Source of the DNA: Strigamia acuminata
Lineage: Eukaryota > Arthropoda > Chilopoda > Geophilomorpha > Linotaeniidae
Assembly (NCBI GenBank): GCA_949358305.1
Contig: OX442314.1
Span: forward strand, 20,329,060-20,393,059
DNA length: 64,000 bases
Direction of reading: 5' to 3'
Both the position numbers and the translations under genes were made by a program. Each line of letters starts with the position of its first letter. The stretch's first letter is position 1. Below the pieces are notes generated by a model that worked only from the letters and a program-made list of their open reading frames with translations, did no database searches and was not told where the DNA came from. This document shows, one piece after another, positions 1 through 11,934 of the stretch.

Positions 1-2206
1 TAAGAATAGTGCCACTTGAAGCAAAACTGGTGCAATGATGCAATTGTGTACGGTACATTCCATTTTTTAGTGTGCACACAAAATAAAATTGTGTATAAAA
101 AATAGCGTGGAATTCAGTTAACGTAAGATTTAGTAAAAATAGTATAGGAATTAGATAAGATGGTGTACGATTCAGTTTTGTTACCGGTAATGTACGTTTA
201 AGTTAAAATAGTGTGTCAACATTTACCTAGCTTTACTTTCGGCTCCAACTACGTGTTCCGAATGTTCTCGAACATGCTGAATCGACTGATCGAGTAAATT
301 AGTCGCCTTATAAAGTTCTCGGATCTTTACATCAACGTCCTTAGTTTGACCCTTTAAAACAGAATTATTTCTTACGAGTCGAAGAATAAGACATTTATAA
401 GCTATTTCCTTACGTCTAATTTGCTAATCACCGCGGTAACATCGTCGCCTAATTTCTTTTTACTAGAATGAATTTTTCTTTCCAATTCATCTCGCAGACT
501 TCGATCATGCAGTTTGTTTTCTCGATCAGCAGCAATTTGCTGCAAAATTACGAGTCAAACTGGTTGTAGGTTATAGGCAAACGAGCAAACGCTACAACTT
601 TTTCAAGTAAATAAAAACTACTTACCCTTTCTAGGTTATAAAACTTTTCATCTAGTTCTTGTTTGAGCTTTGACTGCACCGTAGTTACATTATTTGTCAC
701 CACACCGAGAGTTTGGTCAATTTTGTTCTGGATTTTATAGCGATCAGCATCAGTGTGAGATGTGAATTCTCTTTGACGATTCTCTAAAAGTCGAATCATT
801 TCTTCTCGCTTTCGATCCTGCTGGGTATAAAGATGAGTCAATTCGCTTATCCTAAACACAATAATATCATATCATAATTCAGAATTATTTGCCCAAAATT
901 CCAAAGTACTCGCCTACTAGAAAGCGATTGTTCAGCAGCACTGCGCACTTTCGACTCGTGATCCACTTGTCTTTTGAGCTCCAAACACAGATGATTTAGT
1001 TCAGTCACTCTGTAGATGGAAAAAATTGATAAAATATTGCTGCAGCAGTTGAATAGAGGATTTGTGTGATAATACCTGTACAAACTTTGCTCCTTTTTGT
1101 TGATCAAATCTTGCTGCGAGGAAGTCACTGCTCTCTCAACGCCCCGTGTATGGTTGACTAATTGTGCCAACGCACTTTTAGTTACATCAACTTCATGGTC
1201 CGCTCTTCTGTTTCTTTCTTCCAACTCTTTTAATTTTTGTTGCAATATTTCGTTCGTCTTTTCAACACGATTCAAAGTTTGTTTTTCTGTTTCGAGAAGC
1301 TGTTCCGTTCTTGTCGTATAGGCTTTGTAGTCGTTCTAAAAATAATAGAATTTATTAGAATTTATTAATAGATTTTCACATTCGATATATTAGCAAAAAT
1401 GTGACATTGTTAGATTTAAATACCGGATACACATATACAAAATATAACAAAATGTAACAAAATATAAATCTTTCGCTGGATTGCATGATCAATCAAACCA
1501 TTAATGTCATGTTAATGTGATATTAATGTAATATTAATGGCGTTAGATGTACTTTGTGAAAATTATAGTCTGTTAAAACTCTTACCTGTAATCGGGCGAG
1601 TTCCTGCAACAGCGCACGATTTGACTGTTCCGTTTGATTGACCCTTAATTCCAACTCCCTCATTCTTTGATGTCCCAAAAAACCATCTTCGGCACTAAGA
1701 ATTCCAGGCATTGTAATTGCTTGTTTTGAATTAGGATTATGAACTGCATGGAGCATAACTTCCTATAAAGCAATACAAAAGTTCATAGTTTTTTACTAGC
1801 GTAATTAAAAACAACGAGGTTAACCGATATGAACTTTCATACAGGAGACTAAACTCCTTTACACAAGATTAACAACTAGAGCAACAAATATTTTAACATT
1901 TTCTATTAATATATTAACATTTAAAGTCGCTATAGAATATTTGTGGTACAGTAATTAGATAATTTCAAACCTGTTGAATTGCGGACAGTGGTATCAACTT
2001 ATTTTTTGCACCTATTTTTCACGACATTTGCTATTGAAATAAACTTAAATGCAGCAAAGGGAAAAATTATCGTACTTGTAAACTTGAAAATCAATTAGTT
2101 TGTTGTGACAACGTCAGTACACTGTGTCAAATTAATTGATTTTTACAGCTGCAGCCATTTCTTGTCGCTGTTTACGTTTTTCTTCCAAATCAATAGTAGT
2201 ATTCAT
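1..2206 (-). CDS. coiled-coil protein, 3' end beyond window
   Basis: Eight coding exons can be joined in frame: 2147-2206 (ATG at 2206), 1971-1997, 1586-1762, 1076-1335, 914-1009, 626-851, 414-539 and 227-351, giving 365 codons before the gene runs off the left edge. The last visible exon ends in a normal donor (GTAAAT), so at least one more exon lies in the first 226 bases or outside. The N terminus is short and basic, followed by a segment with motif PGILSAEDGFLGHQ. After that the protein is almost wholly Glu/Lys/Arg/Gln-rich heptad coiled coil (for example RKREEMIRLLENRQREF). No catalytic motif is visible. The exon 914-1009 uses a GC donor. I do not recognise the family; a structural coiled coil, for example of centrosome or cilium, is possible but is a guess. 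Confidence 0.75.
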
Positions 2207-2299
2207 TTAGAATTAAGTGCAAATGTAGATTGAAAAAACAAGATAAATGAAATAATGTTTATTGGTTTCTAAGACTTTCCGTATTAATTTAATATAAAT

Positions 2300-2557
2300 T
2301 TATAATATAAGTTTTAAAAAATGGCAATTTTGTTCATAATTCAATATTTCGCCCGTGAAATTACTCTTATATTTGACTGGTAATGAGATGAATGCGTCAA
2401 TAATTTGAGGTAATTTTACCGCAAAAAAGACACGGGTGGTTTTTATTTCAATGTTTGTTTTGCTTTGAGATCTGCAAACTGATACCATGTACCAATAAGT
2501 GACACTCGTACATATAGCAACCGTTGCCACTACAAACAGACCAATGCACAATTTTCT
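2300..2557 (-). other. possible single-pass membrane protein exon
   Basis: An open frame follows a clear acceptor (TTTTTCAG at about 2558) and runs to a stop at 2300. It begins with a hydrophobic stretch (GLFVVATVAICTSVTYWYMV) that could be one membrane segment, then a basic, mixed tail. It lies between the 3' end of Sen54 and the start of the coiled-coil gene. I found no convincing first exon with an ATG in the 220 bases upstream. It could be a small unrecognised gene, an alternative 3' exon of Sen54, or chance. Confidence 0.25.
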
Positions 2558-2781
2558 CTGAAAAATATTTAATTATTCATCGGATATTATTTGCTTTTTT
2601 GAGATTTTTGAGCCATTGCGATAGGTTAAATAATAAATAATAATAATACTATTTTTCTAAGAAAATGTAATATCATTTATTGAGCAGTTTTGTCCATTAT
2701 TTAATAATTCAAATAAATACCATTTAAAAGAAATATAAAACATCTTAAAATCAAACTTTATTTACTGTACCTAACACTTTG

Positions 2782-4374
2782 TCACTTTAAATTCGGAATA
2801 TCCACGCAAGGCAATGCGAAAAACGAAACTTCACCTCCGCTTACAACGGCATAATGAATCGGAATAGAGTCATTAAACTGAGTTTGTAACGAAATTAATT
2901 GATTTAAATTGGGCACTGGGTTCCGAACACTAAACAAGAAAATATAAATTACAAATTTGCTAAACTTTCAAATTATTAAACATCCTCATAACTTACTTAG
3001 TAACTATCAAACGATGATTTGGCAACATTGAACCGTTTTTTGTAAACGTTTCAGTCGGTAAATAAACGTCGTACGATATTTTAGGAAGAGTCAGACCCCA
3101 CGGTACACTATGCACAGCCGCGTGGAGTTTGACGTTGTAACATAGTTTGCTTAACGGAGTCATTGGGTAATTTGTTACATTCTTCATTTCATCCTTGAAT
3201 TCGGACCAACAGCGACTTCGCGTGTGGTTACAATTAAATAGTTTAGGATATTCCTCATCCTCCTTCTTCTTTTTGTAAATGTTATTGCGTTGATTACTTT
3301 TCTTCGAATAAGAAGGCACACTGTTTTGAATCGCAAACAGATTTACTGAACACATGGATTCAGTTATCGCAACATTTGGCGGTAATAAATCGCTAGATGG
3401 AACTGGTAGTTTAAATTTCCACTTTGCGGCACAATTAGGGAAAGCTAAGTCGGAGAAATCTCTTATATGGTTCGATGTCGAGGCTTCACCGTCCAAACTA
3501 CCTTTAGCTTCGGATTGATCATCAGAAGACTGTTTTCTTTTCTTCTCAGCTACTTCGATTTCTATAAAATTCGAATGTCAAATAATTAATCGATCATAAC
3601 TATCCATAGTAAAATTTAAAAAATGAACCTAAATCTTCGCCGATGCCTCGTTTTGATGCCGTAACTTCTTCATTTTCGGGGTTTGTAGGTTTTCGGTGCC
3701 TTATAACTGCATATCCCAGTCGAGTTAAGTGTGAAAAAGTTTGAAATTCTTCTAAACTGCAATCTTGCGTGTCCAAATAAATTGCATGGGCTTCTTCTAT
3801 ACTGATCGGTATATTATTATGCCGTACTTCAAGCTGACTCTGAAAACAAATTCATCACTAATTGATTGATTGATTGATTGATTTTATTTTAATCATTTTA
3901 ATTACCGCTTCCAAAAGAAACACAACTTCTTCGGCGTTTAGAAATTTTCTTTTTCCGATGTTATAGCCCATAGTTAGCCAAAATCTTCCTTTGTGCGTGA
4001 TCAATTCTGTTGTTTTATCTTGGTCGTCATAAATTGCGGTTGAAAGTTCACCGCTATAAAATTAATAAGAAAATACATTGAAAATTGAATTATGCACTGG
4101 CTCATAAATAGTAGTAATAAGAATTTCAGTTTGTACAGTTTTTGCACTCTTTCTTCTCTCAAAACGTCATTGCATTTCTGATAAAAAGCTTCAATTTTTG
4201 AATTTTCACTTATAACTTTCGTTTCGTTTACGGAGGTATTTTTACCAGCACTTCGGCGATTTTCAATCAACTCGGCACCACTACAATAAAAGATAAAATA
4301 TGATATTAAACAAAACGTTTTTTACAAAAATATACGAACCCATACCTCAGAATTTTAGATTGATGTTTTGACAT
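2782..4374 (-). CDS. Tsen54: tRNA-splicing endonuclease subunit Sen54
   Basis: Six exons (4346-4374, 4137-4280, 3906-4053, 3629-3839, 2997-3561, 2782-2929) give 414 residues. Sen54 is the structural partner in the four-subunit nuclear endonuclease that cuts introns from pre-tRNAs; it is not catalytic. The N-terminal half carries the family's conserved block: GRFWLTMGYNIGKRKFLNAEE, then SIEEAHAIYLDT, then FSHLTRLGYAVIRHR, the winged region shared with vertebrate TSEN54. A charged, variable linker follows (KKRKQSSDDQSEAK). The C-terminal domain resumes with FDVY-like and VRNPVPNLNQL segments and ends HYAVVSGGEVSFFALPCVDI, matching the family C terminus. Length is somewhat below the vertebrate protein because the linker is shorter. 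Its start faces the carboxypeptidase start 327 bp away, so the two may share a promoter. Confidence 0.92.
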
Positions 4375-4700
4375 TTTAAAAAATTTTTAAACAAAAATTA
4401 TCAACGTGATATTAGCTCATTTCTTTAAAAAATGGCAGTCGTTTGCAAATCTATATCTAGTTCATTTGTGAATACAGAAACATCAAGGATTCCCGTTCAT
4501 GATCCAATAAAAATGCTTCTATCCTTCAAACCTATCATAGAAAACCAACCGACATTTAACCAATGAAGGAGTTTTTAGCTTCGTACATATGACGTATGAC
4601 ACAATTGCGTAATGTAACTACCGGTATGTCATATGATTAACATCAAACTCACATTTTCATTCTCACTTTTCTATTTACCTGCGAGTTTCTCCCGCTGACA
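4375..4700. promoter_or_regulatory. head-to-head promoter space, Sen54 / carboxypeptidase
   Basis: These 326 bases separate the ATG codons of two divergent genes, so both core promoters and 5' UTRs must lie here. A CRE-like TGACGTATGAC block occurs near 4590. No TATA box at a convincing distance was identified. Confidence 0.45.
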
Positions 4701-6838
4701 ATGAATTTCGGAAGTAAATTATTGTTTGCCTTGTGTTGTTTGCACGTAACATCACTGATTGAAACCGAAGGTATATTAATGAATGCATAATAATTGCACG
4801 TTATTAATGTAAACAATCGGATATTTTAATATTTTTCAGGTAAAAAGATAAAAGCCGGTAAAGAAACGTGGGGATATGTAAATATACGAGAAAATGCCAA
4901 CACATTTTGGTGGTTGTACTACTCAACAACCAATGGAACCTATACGGATGATCCTTTAGTTTTGTGGTTGCAGGTTGTATTTATATGTTATAAAATTTTT
5001 ATTTTTTTCTAAAAACATTTTAATTTCAGGGCGGTCCAGGTGCATCATCAACCGGCTATGGCAACTTCATGGAGATTGGACCATTAACGGTCGACTTACA
5101 ACCGCGGAATAAAACTACTTGGGTTAAGTTATACATTTCTTTTAATAATATATAAAATTAAATTAAATTTTTAAAAAAATCCTATTAAAAATTGTCTACA
5201 GGTGGACAGCGCTAATGTCCTATTTGTCGATAATCCTGTAGGAACTGGCTTTTCCTACGTTACGAACACTACAGCTTACGCAACAAATAATTCGCAAATT
5301 GCCAACGACTTGTTCCTTTTTCTTGCTGGATTTTTGAAAAAGTTGCCGGAATTTCAAGTACACAAAAAAAATAATAAAAAAATTCTAATTTCTTAAATCT
5401 TAAAATTTTTGTTAAACAAAACAGAAAGTTCCACTTTTTATATTTTCCGAATCTTACGGTGGTAAAATGGCTGCAGGATTTGCCAAAAAGTTACAAGCAG
5501 AAATAAAAAAAGGTTCGATAATATGTAATTTCAAAGGCGTTGCGTTGGGAGATTCGTGGATTTCGCCAGTTGATAGCATTCTAAGTTGGGGACCATATTT
5601 ATACAGCACCGTAAGTAATATTTTTTTTTAGTTTCTTTTCAATAATCGATGTAATTTTATGTGTTGTTTAATTATTCTAGTCGTTACTGGATATTAAAGG
5701 ATTATCTAAAGTAAATTCAGCGGCCAATCTAACCAAACAGGCGGTTGATTCAGGTGACTTTAAGAAGGCAACCGAATTATTTCAGTCATTAGAGCAGATA
5801 GTAATGGAGGTAGTTCACTTATTTTATTTTATTGAAAAAAATAACATCTGTTTCACATCTGTGAACAACTTGATTAATTTTTGAAAAAGTGAAAAGATAC
5901 AATTATATATTTTATGATTCTATTTTTTTTGTTTTTGTAATTCTATTTCAAGGAAACAAATGGTGTTAATTTCTATAACATCCTTAAAAAAGATGAAACA
6001 CAATTAGCAACAAAAACCTACAAGTTCAAAGACGAGTTCCTAAGTAATCATTTAATAACACTCATGTAATCAAATATTTTATTTCACATTCTTTTCATTC
6101 TTCAGGTAAAATGTACAAGTTGCACGTTTTGCCATTTCAAGGAGATAAACTAGAAAAACTAATGAATGGAAAAATTAGAGAAAAACTGCGGACTATTCCA
6201 AAAAATGTTACATGGAGTGGTCAATCTAGTCAAGTGTTTGAAGCATTAGCCGGAGACTTTATGGTTCCTGTTGTCAATACTGGTACAAATACAATAAATG
6301 AAATGATAAAAAATATATTTTGATTTAAATATATTTTTTAAAAATAGTTGAGGAGTTACTGAATACGACTAGATTATCAGTTGTCGTGTATACTGGCCAG
6401 TTGGACCTCATCGTGGATACAATTGGTAAAATCAATTATTTACCCGTTATTATGTGCGCATAGATAGAGATTTTTCAGTTTGATACTGGACGCAGACGGT
6501 AATATTTTGGAGATTTTCCATCGTTATGTGGTTTGTTTCAATTTCAGGTACCAGTGCGTGGCTACAGAGAATGAAATGGTTGGGAATAAAACCATTTAAC
6601 GATGTATCACGGTCACCCATTGCAATTCCTGGAGATAACACTGCAGGATTTGTGAAAACATTTAAAAATTTGGCCATGTATTGGATCTTAAAAGCTGGCC
6701 ATATGGTAATTCTAAATTTTAAATTAAATTTAAAAAAAAAAGAAAAATAAAAAATTCTGCTTTCAGGTTCCAGCAGATGCTGGTGAAACAGCGCTCAAGA
6801 TGCTCAATATGATTACCAAAGGAAAAAATAAGCCATGA
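4701..6838 (+). CDS. Scpep1: serine carboxypeptidase, retinoid-inducible type
   Basis: Eleven exons (4701-4770, 4840-4973, 5030-5122, 5202-5357, 5425-5610, 5681-5809, 5953-6043, 6106-6282, 6348-6425, 6548-6705, 6767-6838) encode 447 residues of peptidase family S10. These enzymes remove C-terminal amino acids in the secretory or lysosomal pathway. The start gives a signal peptide (NFGSKLLFALCCLHVTS). The catalytic triad is complete: Ser in FSESYGG, Asp in GQLDLIVD and His in AGHMVPAD. The oxyanion motif WLQGGPGASSTGYGNF and the substrate-site block FVDNPVGTGFSY are also intact. Several N-glycosylation sequons are present. The WGYVNIREN opening and overall length fit the SCPEP1 branch rather than cathepsin A or CPVL, which have longer inserts. 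Nothing suggests loss of activity. Confidence 0.93.
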
Positions 6839-9291
6839 GAAGTATTTATAAACAGATTTCAGTTTTAATTGACTGATAAGAATTGCCAAAGTTAAACATC
6901 GATACTATTTAAAATAATTCTACTTAGACAAATTAGCGTATTTTACAATTTGTGAATACTTCACTTAAATATATATTATATATATATATTACAAATGTTA
7001 TGTATTACAAATATAATTAAATTAATATTTTTTAAGATAGTGTAATGTATTTTTTTACCTTCATTCTGCTCCTGTAATGAGGATAAGTAAATACAAGCAT
7101 TTCTTCTCCTGCAATGAAGTCAACTACAAAAACAAACTCCATCATGGCCAAAAAATAAAATAAAAAAAAACATGGTTACTTAGTAAGAACAAAAGTTAAC
7201 CAAATTTGAATGCTTTCCATTATATTTCACAAATATTTTCGCCAAACTTCCACACTCAGGTTAGAAGTTGGGGACGAATATAGATTCGTCCAACAACATT
7301 AGAAAATGCTGTGAAAAAGTATAAAATAAAAAAGGGAATAACAACAACACCCACTTGGATTTGTGTGTGAATTTTTTCCCAAAACTCAAAACATTTCCTT
7401 GATGTAGTTTCACACGTTGTGCCTGCGAAAAATCGCAGTGTCAACAAATTTCCGAGCAAAATTACAATATATAATAAATGTGTTAAAAAATTAACCCATA
7501 ATTCGATAATTTCACTGGATTAATTTTTTTTTCTCTACACGATACTTGAAAACCGATTACGATTGGTGAGAAAATTTCGTTTCTACTTGATTAATATTTG
7601 TCTCAATTCGTACACCAATTGCGTGTATTAGTAGAATTCGATACACAAATATTTTCTCTCATATAGTTTGTTATTTCAATTTATTTTGCTAAGAAAATTC
7701 GTGGGAAAAAAATTAAAAACATTTTTACAACACGTTTCAGAGTTTTGCATTTGGTGTATGAACTGTTCCAGTCAATCGTAAACCTACAAAGAAAAATAAA
7801 CTCAAATTGTAATTCAAACTTCAAACCAATCATAATGTAAGTTTCTAAATAAGATGATCAAATGGTTAAAAATTAAAATTAAATTTTTATCTGCAAAATT
7901 CATCAATCCGAGCAGTATAATAATAAAATAAACCTCATGATCACCTTAAGTATCAATAAACAATTTATTCCACGTTTAACAAAGCATAAAGAAGAAAAAA
8001 ATCAAACACTTTTATTAGTCATAAAACGTTTTCTTGTATTTCAATATTACAATGAGAAATTTCCAATACATACCTTTTGTTTTATTTTTGTACTTAAATC
8101 CCTCTTTTTTTGGCTCAAAAACAATTCACACTTAATTCTCTTTCTAATTTGTTTTTCTCGTAACTTAAACTTTACATTCACTTCCTACCTGTTTCACTAT
8201 CAACAGGTTGGCATTAAGTGAAATATTTGCTGAACTTCATTTTTTTAAAAGGAAAGAAAAAAATAAAAATAAAAGCAAAAATAAAAATAAAAATAAAATA
8301 AAAATTATACACAACTTTTCACATTTCCACTCATTTTACAAATTCACTACAATTAAATACTGAGATAAAGGGAAAAGTGTAGTTGAAGAAAAGGTAGAAA
8401 ACAATCATTCAGCAAACCTACCTGGCTCATCAATTTAAAGGGAGCAGCTATTCTTAAAAAAAGATATTAATTTTGCATACAACGAACGTTACTACTAAAG
8501 TACTAATATCGTATCTTTTTTTTCTCGAAACCAAAATTTTAAACTCACATTTTGGAATAAAATATATTTGACAATCTACGATGTCTCCTACCTTTAAGAA
8601 TATGAGAGGCCATTAAAGGATCATTCTTTTAAGACACCATGCACTGCTTTCTACACATTTCGGCCCGAAATCTCTTCTTGTTTTATTCAAAATGCCTGGC
8701 TAACGTTTAACCTTTAAATCAAAATCCCGTATAAACATTAAAATTGCATCTGCACATCAACCATTGCAAAAAAAACATTCTAAAATTAAATTTCCAATTC
8801 GAGCCGCCAAATATGTTGCAAGGAATGCATAGTGCGAACAATACCTTACACAAACAGGAAAGGTTGCCAGAACCTGTGTATGGATCTTTATGCATTTAAA
8901 TTATTTCAATAACAGACAAAATTTAACAATTATTTTCATCGATAAAACTTCATTTATTTATATTTATTAATATATTCCCCCGTATTCCTCGATTCATTTT
9001 AGTTTAGTCACATTTTTTCCATCTTAAACTTAAAAAAATAATAATTTTGTCTGCTATTTAAGTACTTTACCTACAATTAAATGTCTAGTTCTAGCAATTT
9101 ATGTATAAAGAATAAAGAAAACAGTTACTACGTACATTTATCATCAACACATTAATATCAAATTAGGTCTAAACCTCCCCATCTACAAATAAAATTGTTT
9201 TTTTTTTAAAATTGGCAATTGAGCATTTTCACGCTCATTAAAACAAACATCACTATTTCTTTTTTATTTATTTAAATTCAAGTGGCTACCT
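6839..9291 (-). other. gene-free stretch, probable BuGZ 3' UTR
   Basis: About 2.4 kb with no gene-like frame. It lies just downstream of the stop codons of both the carboxypeptidase (plus) and BuGZ (minus), and is very AT-rich, with a TA run at about 6970 and A-rich runs at about 8250-8300. A long 3' UTR for BuGZ is the likeliest content. Open frames such as 7937-8221 have low-complexity composition and no family features. Confidence 0.4.
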
Positions 9292-11269
9292 TCATCTAAA
9301 TCTTGGTTGACCCATCATCGGAGGACCCATCATCGGTGGTCCGCCATAAGCCATCTGCGGAGTGCCATAAGGGCCCATGCCCATCGAACCGGGCGAAGGG
9401 GCCATCCCTACAAAAATAAAAAACATTTTGGTAAGAAATGCGGCACAAACGGTTCAAATTCATCAAAAGTCAATATCAAAATTCAATATTAAATGTTTCG
9501 GCTGAAATTTCTTAAAAGAAGTCTCGTACTTACAATTAATCTTGGGTTTCACAGTTTTATATTTAATCCTTACCTTGTGGCATCCCCATAGGAGGTCCCA
9601 TCATGGTCATACCGTTCATGGTAACAGGAGGCATAGATTGTGCCCCTACCATTGGTCCGCCACCCATGCCTGTTTTCAACATGGGTGGAGCATTCGTCAC
9701 TACATTGCTACCTGATGACCTTAATTGATACTTCTGCATTTGAGCTCGTCTTTCTTCCTGTAATCAATTACACATTTAAAGAGTCATTAAATACAATTAT
9801 TTTTATGTTCAAAACAATAATTTACCAATGAGATGTCTTCTTCCGGATGCATAATTTTACTCGATGCTCCGTTTGCACCGACCATTAATGCCTTCTTTAC
9901 CGTCGAATCTGCTGAAATGGTTGCTGAAATCTTTGATGATGTATTGCTAGGTGTTGTCGCTGTTAAGAATAAAAATTTAAAATTTAAATTTTAAATATTT
10001 AAAAATTAATTAAATGAAAATCACCAGTCATGTTCCCACTAGAACTAGGTGCATTGCTGTACGATGTTGGAAATGTGGCCTTCATATCCGAATTTGATAA
10101 TAATGGTTTGAAATCAGCACCGACTGGTGGTGCCGATAAAGAAACTTGTCCTTCAGCAGCTGCTGCAGGAAACAATGGTTTGTTTGGTGCTTGTGATTGT
10201 GAGCTGGGCGCTGAATTCATCCCATTGTGAATGGTTACTTGGGGAGGCATCATAGGATTCATGTGTCCCATCATAGGCATCCTAGAAATTCATTTTAAAC
10301 ATTTTAACTCTTTAATTCCTTTTCCTCGACGTATTAATCGTACCCAGGGCCCATGAATGGAGGCGCCATTCCCATGGACGGCATGTGTCCAAGTGGTCCC
10401 ATTGTCATATGACCCATTGGTCCTAACATTGGTCCCGTTTGCATCGGCATTCCCGGCATGCCTAATGTGGTAGGAGGTACGCCTGTTGGTGGCATGCCCG
10501 GCATCATGCCTGGCATCATTCCCGACATGGGGCCTTGAGGTGCATTTAGGGTCATTTGTCCGTCCATTTTAGGCCGTTTCATTGTGGGAATATCGTCGTC
10601 GTCGTTTTGTGGAACTGAACATCAAACAAAAAATACGTTAATTAAATAATTCAACTTATCATTCAATTAATTTCAACTTCTTAATTGACAAAGACGTAAT
10701 TTATCAATTAACTGAATAAAATAAATTTAGTTCGATCAATTTTTTCTTGTTTACATTTTTCGCCTCCTTGTTTAAGTCTTTCGTGCTCTTTTAAATCTTC
10801 ATCGGGTATTCCTTCCATTCCATAAATTTCGATATCAATGTTATTTCTATTGGGTAATGCATTTGGAACTTTATCGATCGTTTCTTTATGAACCTGCAAA
10901 TATTCGAAAAGCAATTTTTTTTATAATTTCAATTTTCTTTTCCTTTAGAATTAACGCTTGACGTACTTGCATGCAGTGAATGGCTAAACCTGGTCCGGTG
11001 TACAATTTTTTATGACAGATATGACATTTGAAATGCTTCGCTTTCTGATGCTGAATTAAAATTTTTTCATCATCGAATTCTCGATTACAATACCTAAAGC
11101 GATAAGTTAAGGAAACTGGCGTAACAAAATAAGCCTAACAATTCGCGAAATCTAACGTCACCTATTTACTTATTAATACAATTAAATTAATTGCAATGTA
11201 TACAATTTTCAACGTTTTTAAAGGATACCAACACCACGGTTTTGTTTGCTTCTTCTTCTTTCGCCCCAT
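9292..11269 (-). CDS. BuGZ: BuGZ/ZNF207 spindle-assembly zinc-finger protein
   Basis: Eight exons (11229-11269, 10967-11093, 10755-10893, 10344-10614, 10025-10281, 9826-9959, 9574-9757, 9292-9407) encode 422 residues. The first 90 residues are the diagnostic part: a basic start (MGRKKKK), then two C2H2 zinc fingers ([19 protein letters not shown] and [18 protein letters not shown]) that bind microtubules. Then follows the conserved [12 protein letters not shown] long low-complexity region rich in Met, Pro and Gly (repeats of GMMPGM type) comes next; in the known family this region drives condensation on spindle microtubules. The Bub3-binding GLEBS motif is visible near the C terminus ([20 protein letters not shown]), with its paired acidic residues kept. 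It acts in the nucleus and on kinetochores and the spindle, and stabilises Bub3. The GLEBS is split by the intron at 9758-9825. Confidence 0.95.
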
Positions 11270-11934
11270 TTCGTAACAATCACTTTTTGAAACAGGAACT
11301 AAATACTATCAACAACACGAATTAGCAAAATGGCGGCATCAGCCTCTTTCTCCAGTAGCGGACCCTATGAGCGGACTTCGCAAGGCACACGGCCGCCATT
11401 TTAGGCACATTTGCGCATGTGCGTGGACGTGTGATTTCGCCTTGACCGCTGGAATAACGATTTGAATTTTATTTCCTAAACCGCACAAAATATTTCTTTT
11501 TCAGCTTGTATTTTTTGTTTTCATAAATTTTAAAATTTTCACAGTTCAATTATGTATCAATCCACATGTCCTAGTGTGCCATTAATTATTACAATTCCCA
11601 ATTATTTTTTTAAAATTAATTACTTGAAAGGCTCGATTAAGGCTCCATTAAAAGGCTCGAAAATTACTGACAAGCAACATATTATGACTATGTAGCAGAT
11701 GTAGTACATACTGTTGAATCGTATCAATAGGGTTGCTGCGCACTTGGCAACTGCGACCATTCATATTAAGGTCATAAGTATAAAAACAAATCGATTATAA
11801 AATCTAGCGAGCTCAACATCGTCTTCATTCATAAATCAATGATTTTAATGTTGCCTAACAAATTTATAATGTTTTTATTTTCATAATAAAAATTTACAGT
11901 TTAATTATATATTAAGTTTAGAAAATACAATATG
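11270..11934. other. intergenic, BuGZ promoter and Vps18 3' end
   Basis: About 665 bases between two minus-strand genes. The part nearest BuGZ (11270-11450) is unusually GC-rich for this window (around ACACGGCCGCCATTTTAGGC) and probably holds the BuGZ promoter and 5' UTR. The part nearest Vps18 is AT-rich and presumably its 3' UTR. No further gene seen. Confidence 0.4.

Noticed and set aside
7937-8221. 94-codon plus-strand frame
   Set aside because: Low-complexity, Phe/Leu-rich translation of AT-rich DNA, no splice partners, inside the likely BuGZ 3' UTR.
10030-10230. Plus-strand frame opposite BuGZ
   Set aside because: Shadow of the Pro/Met-rich BuGZ coding exons on the other strand.
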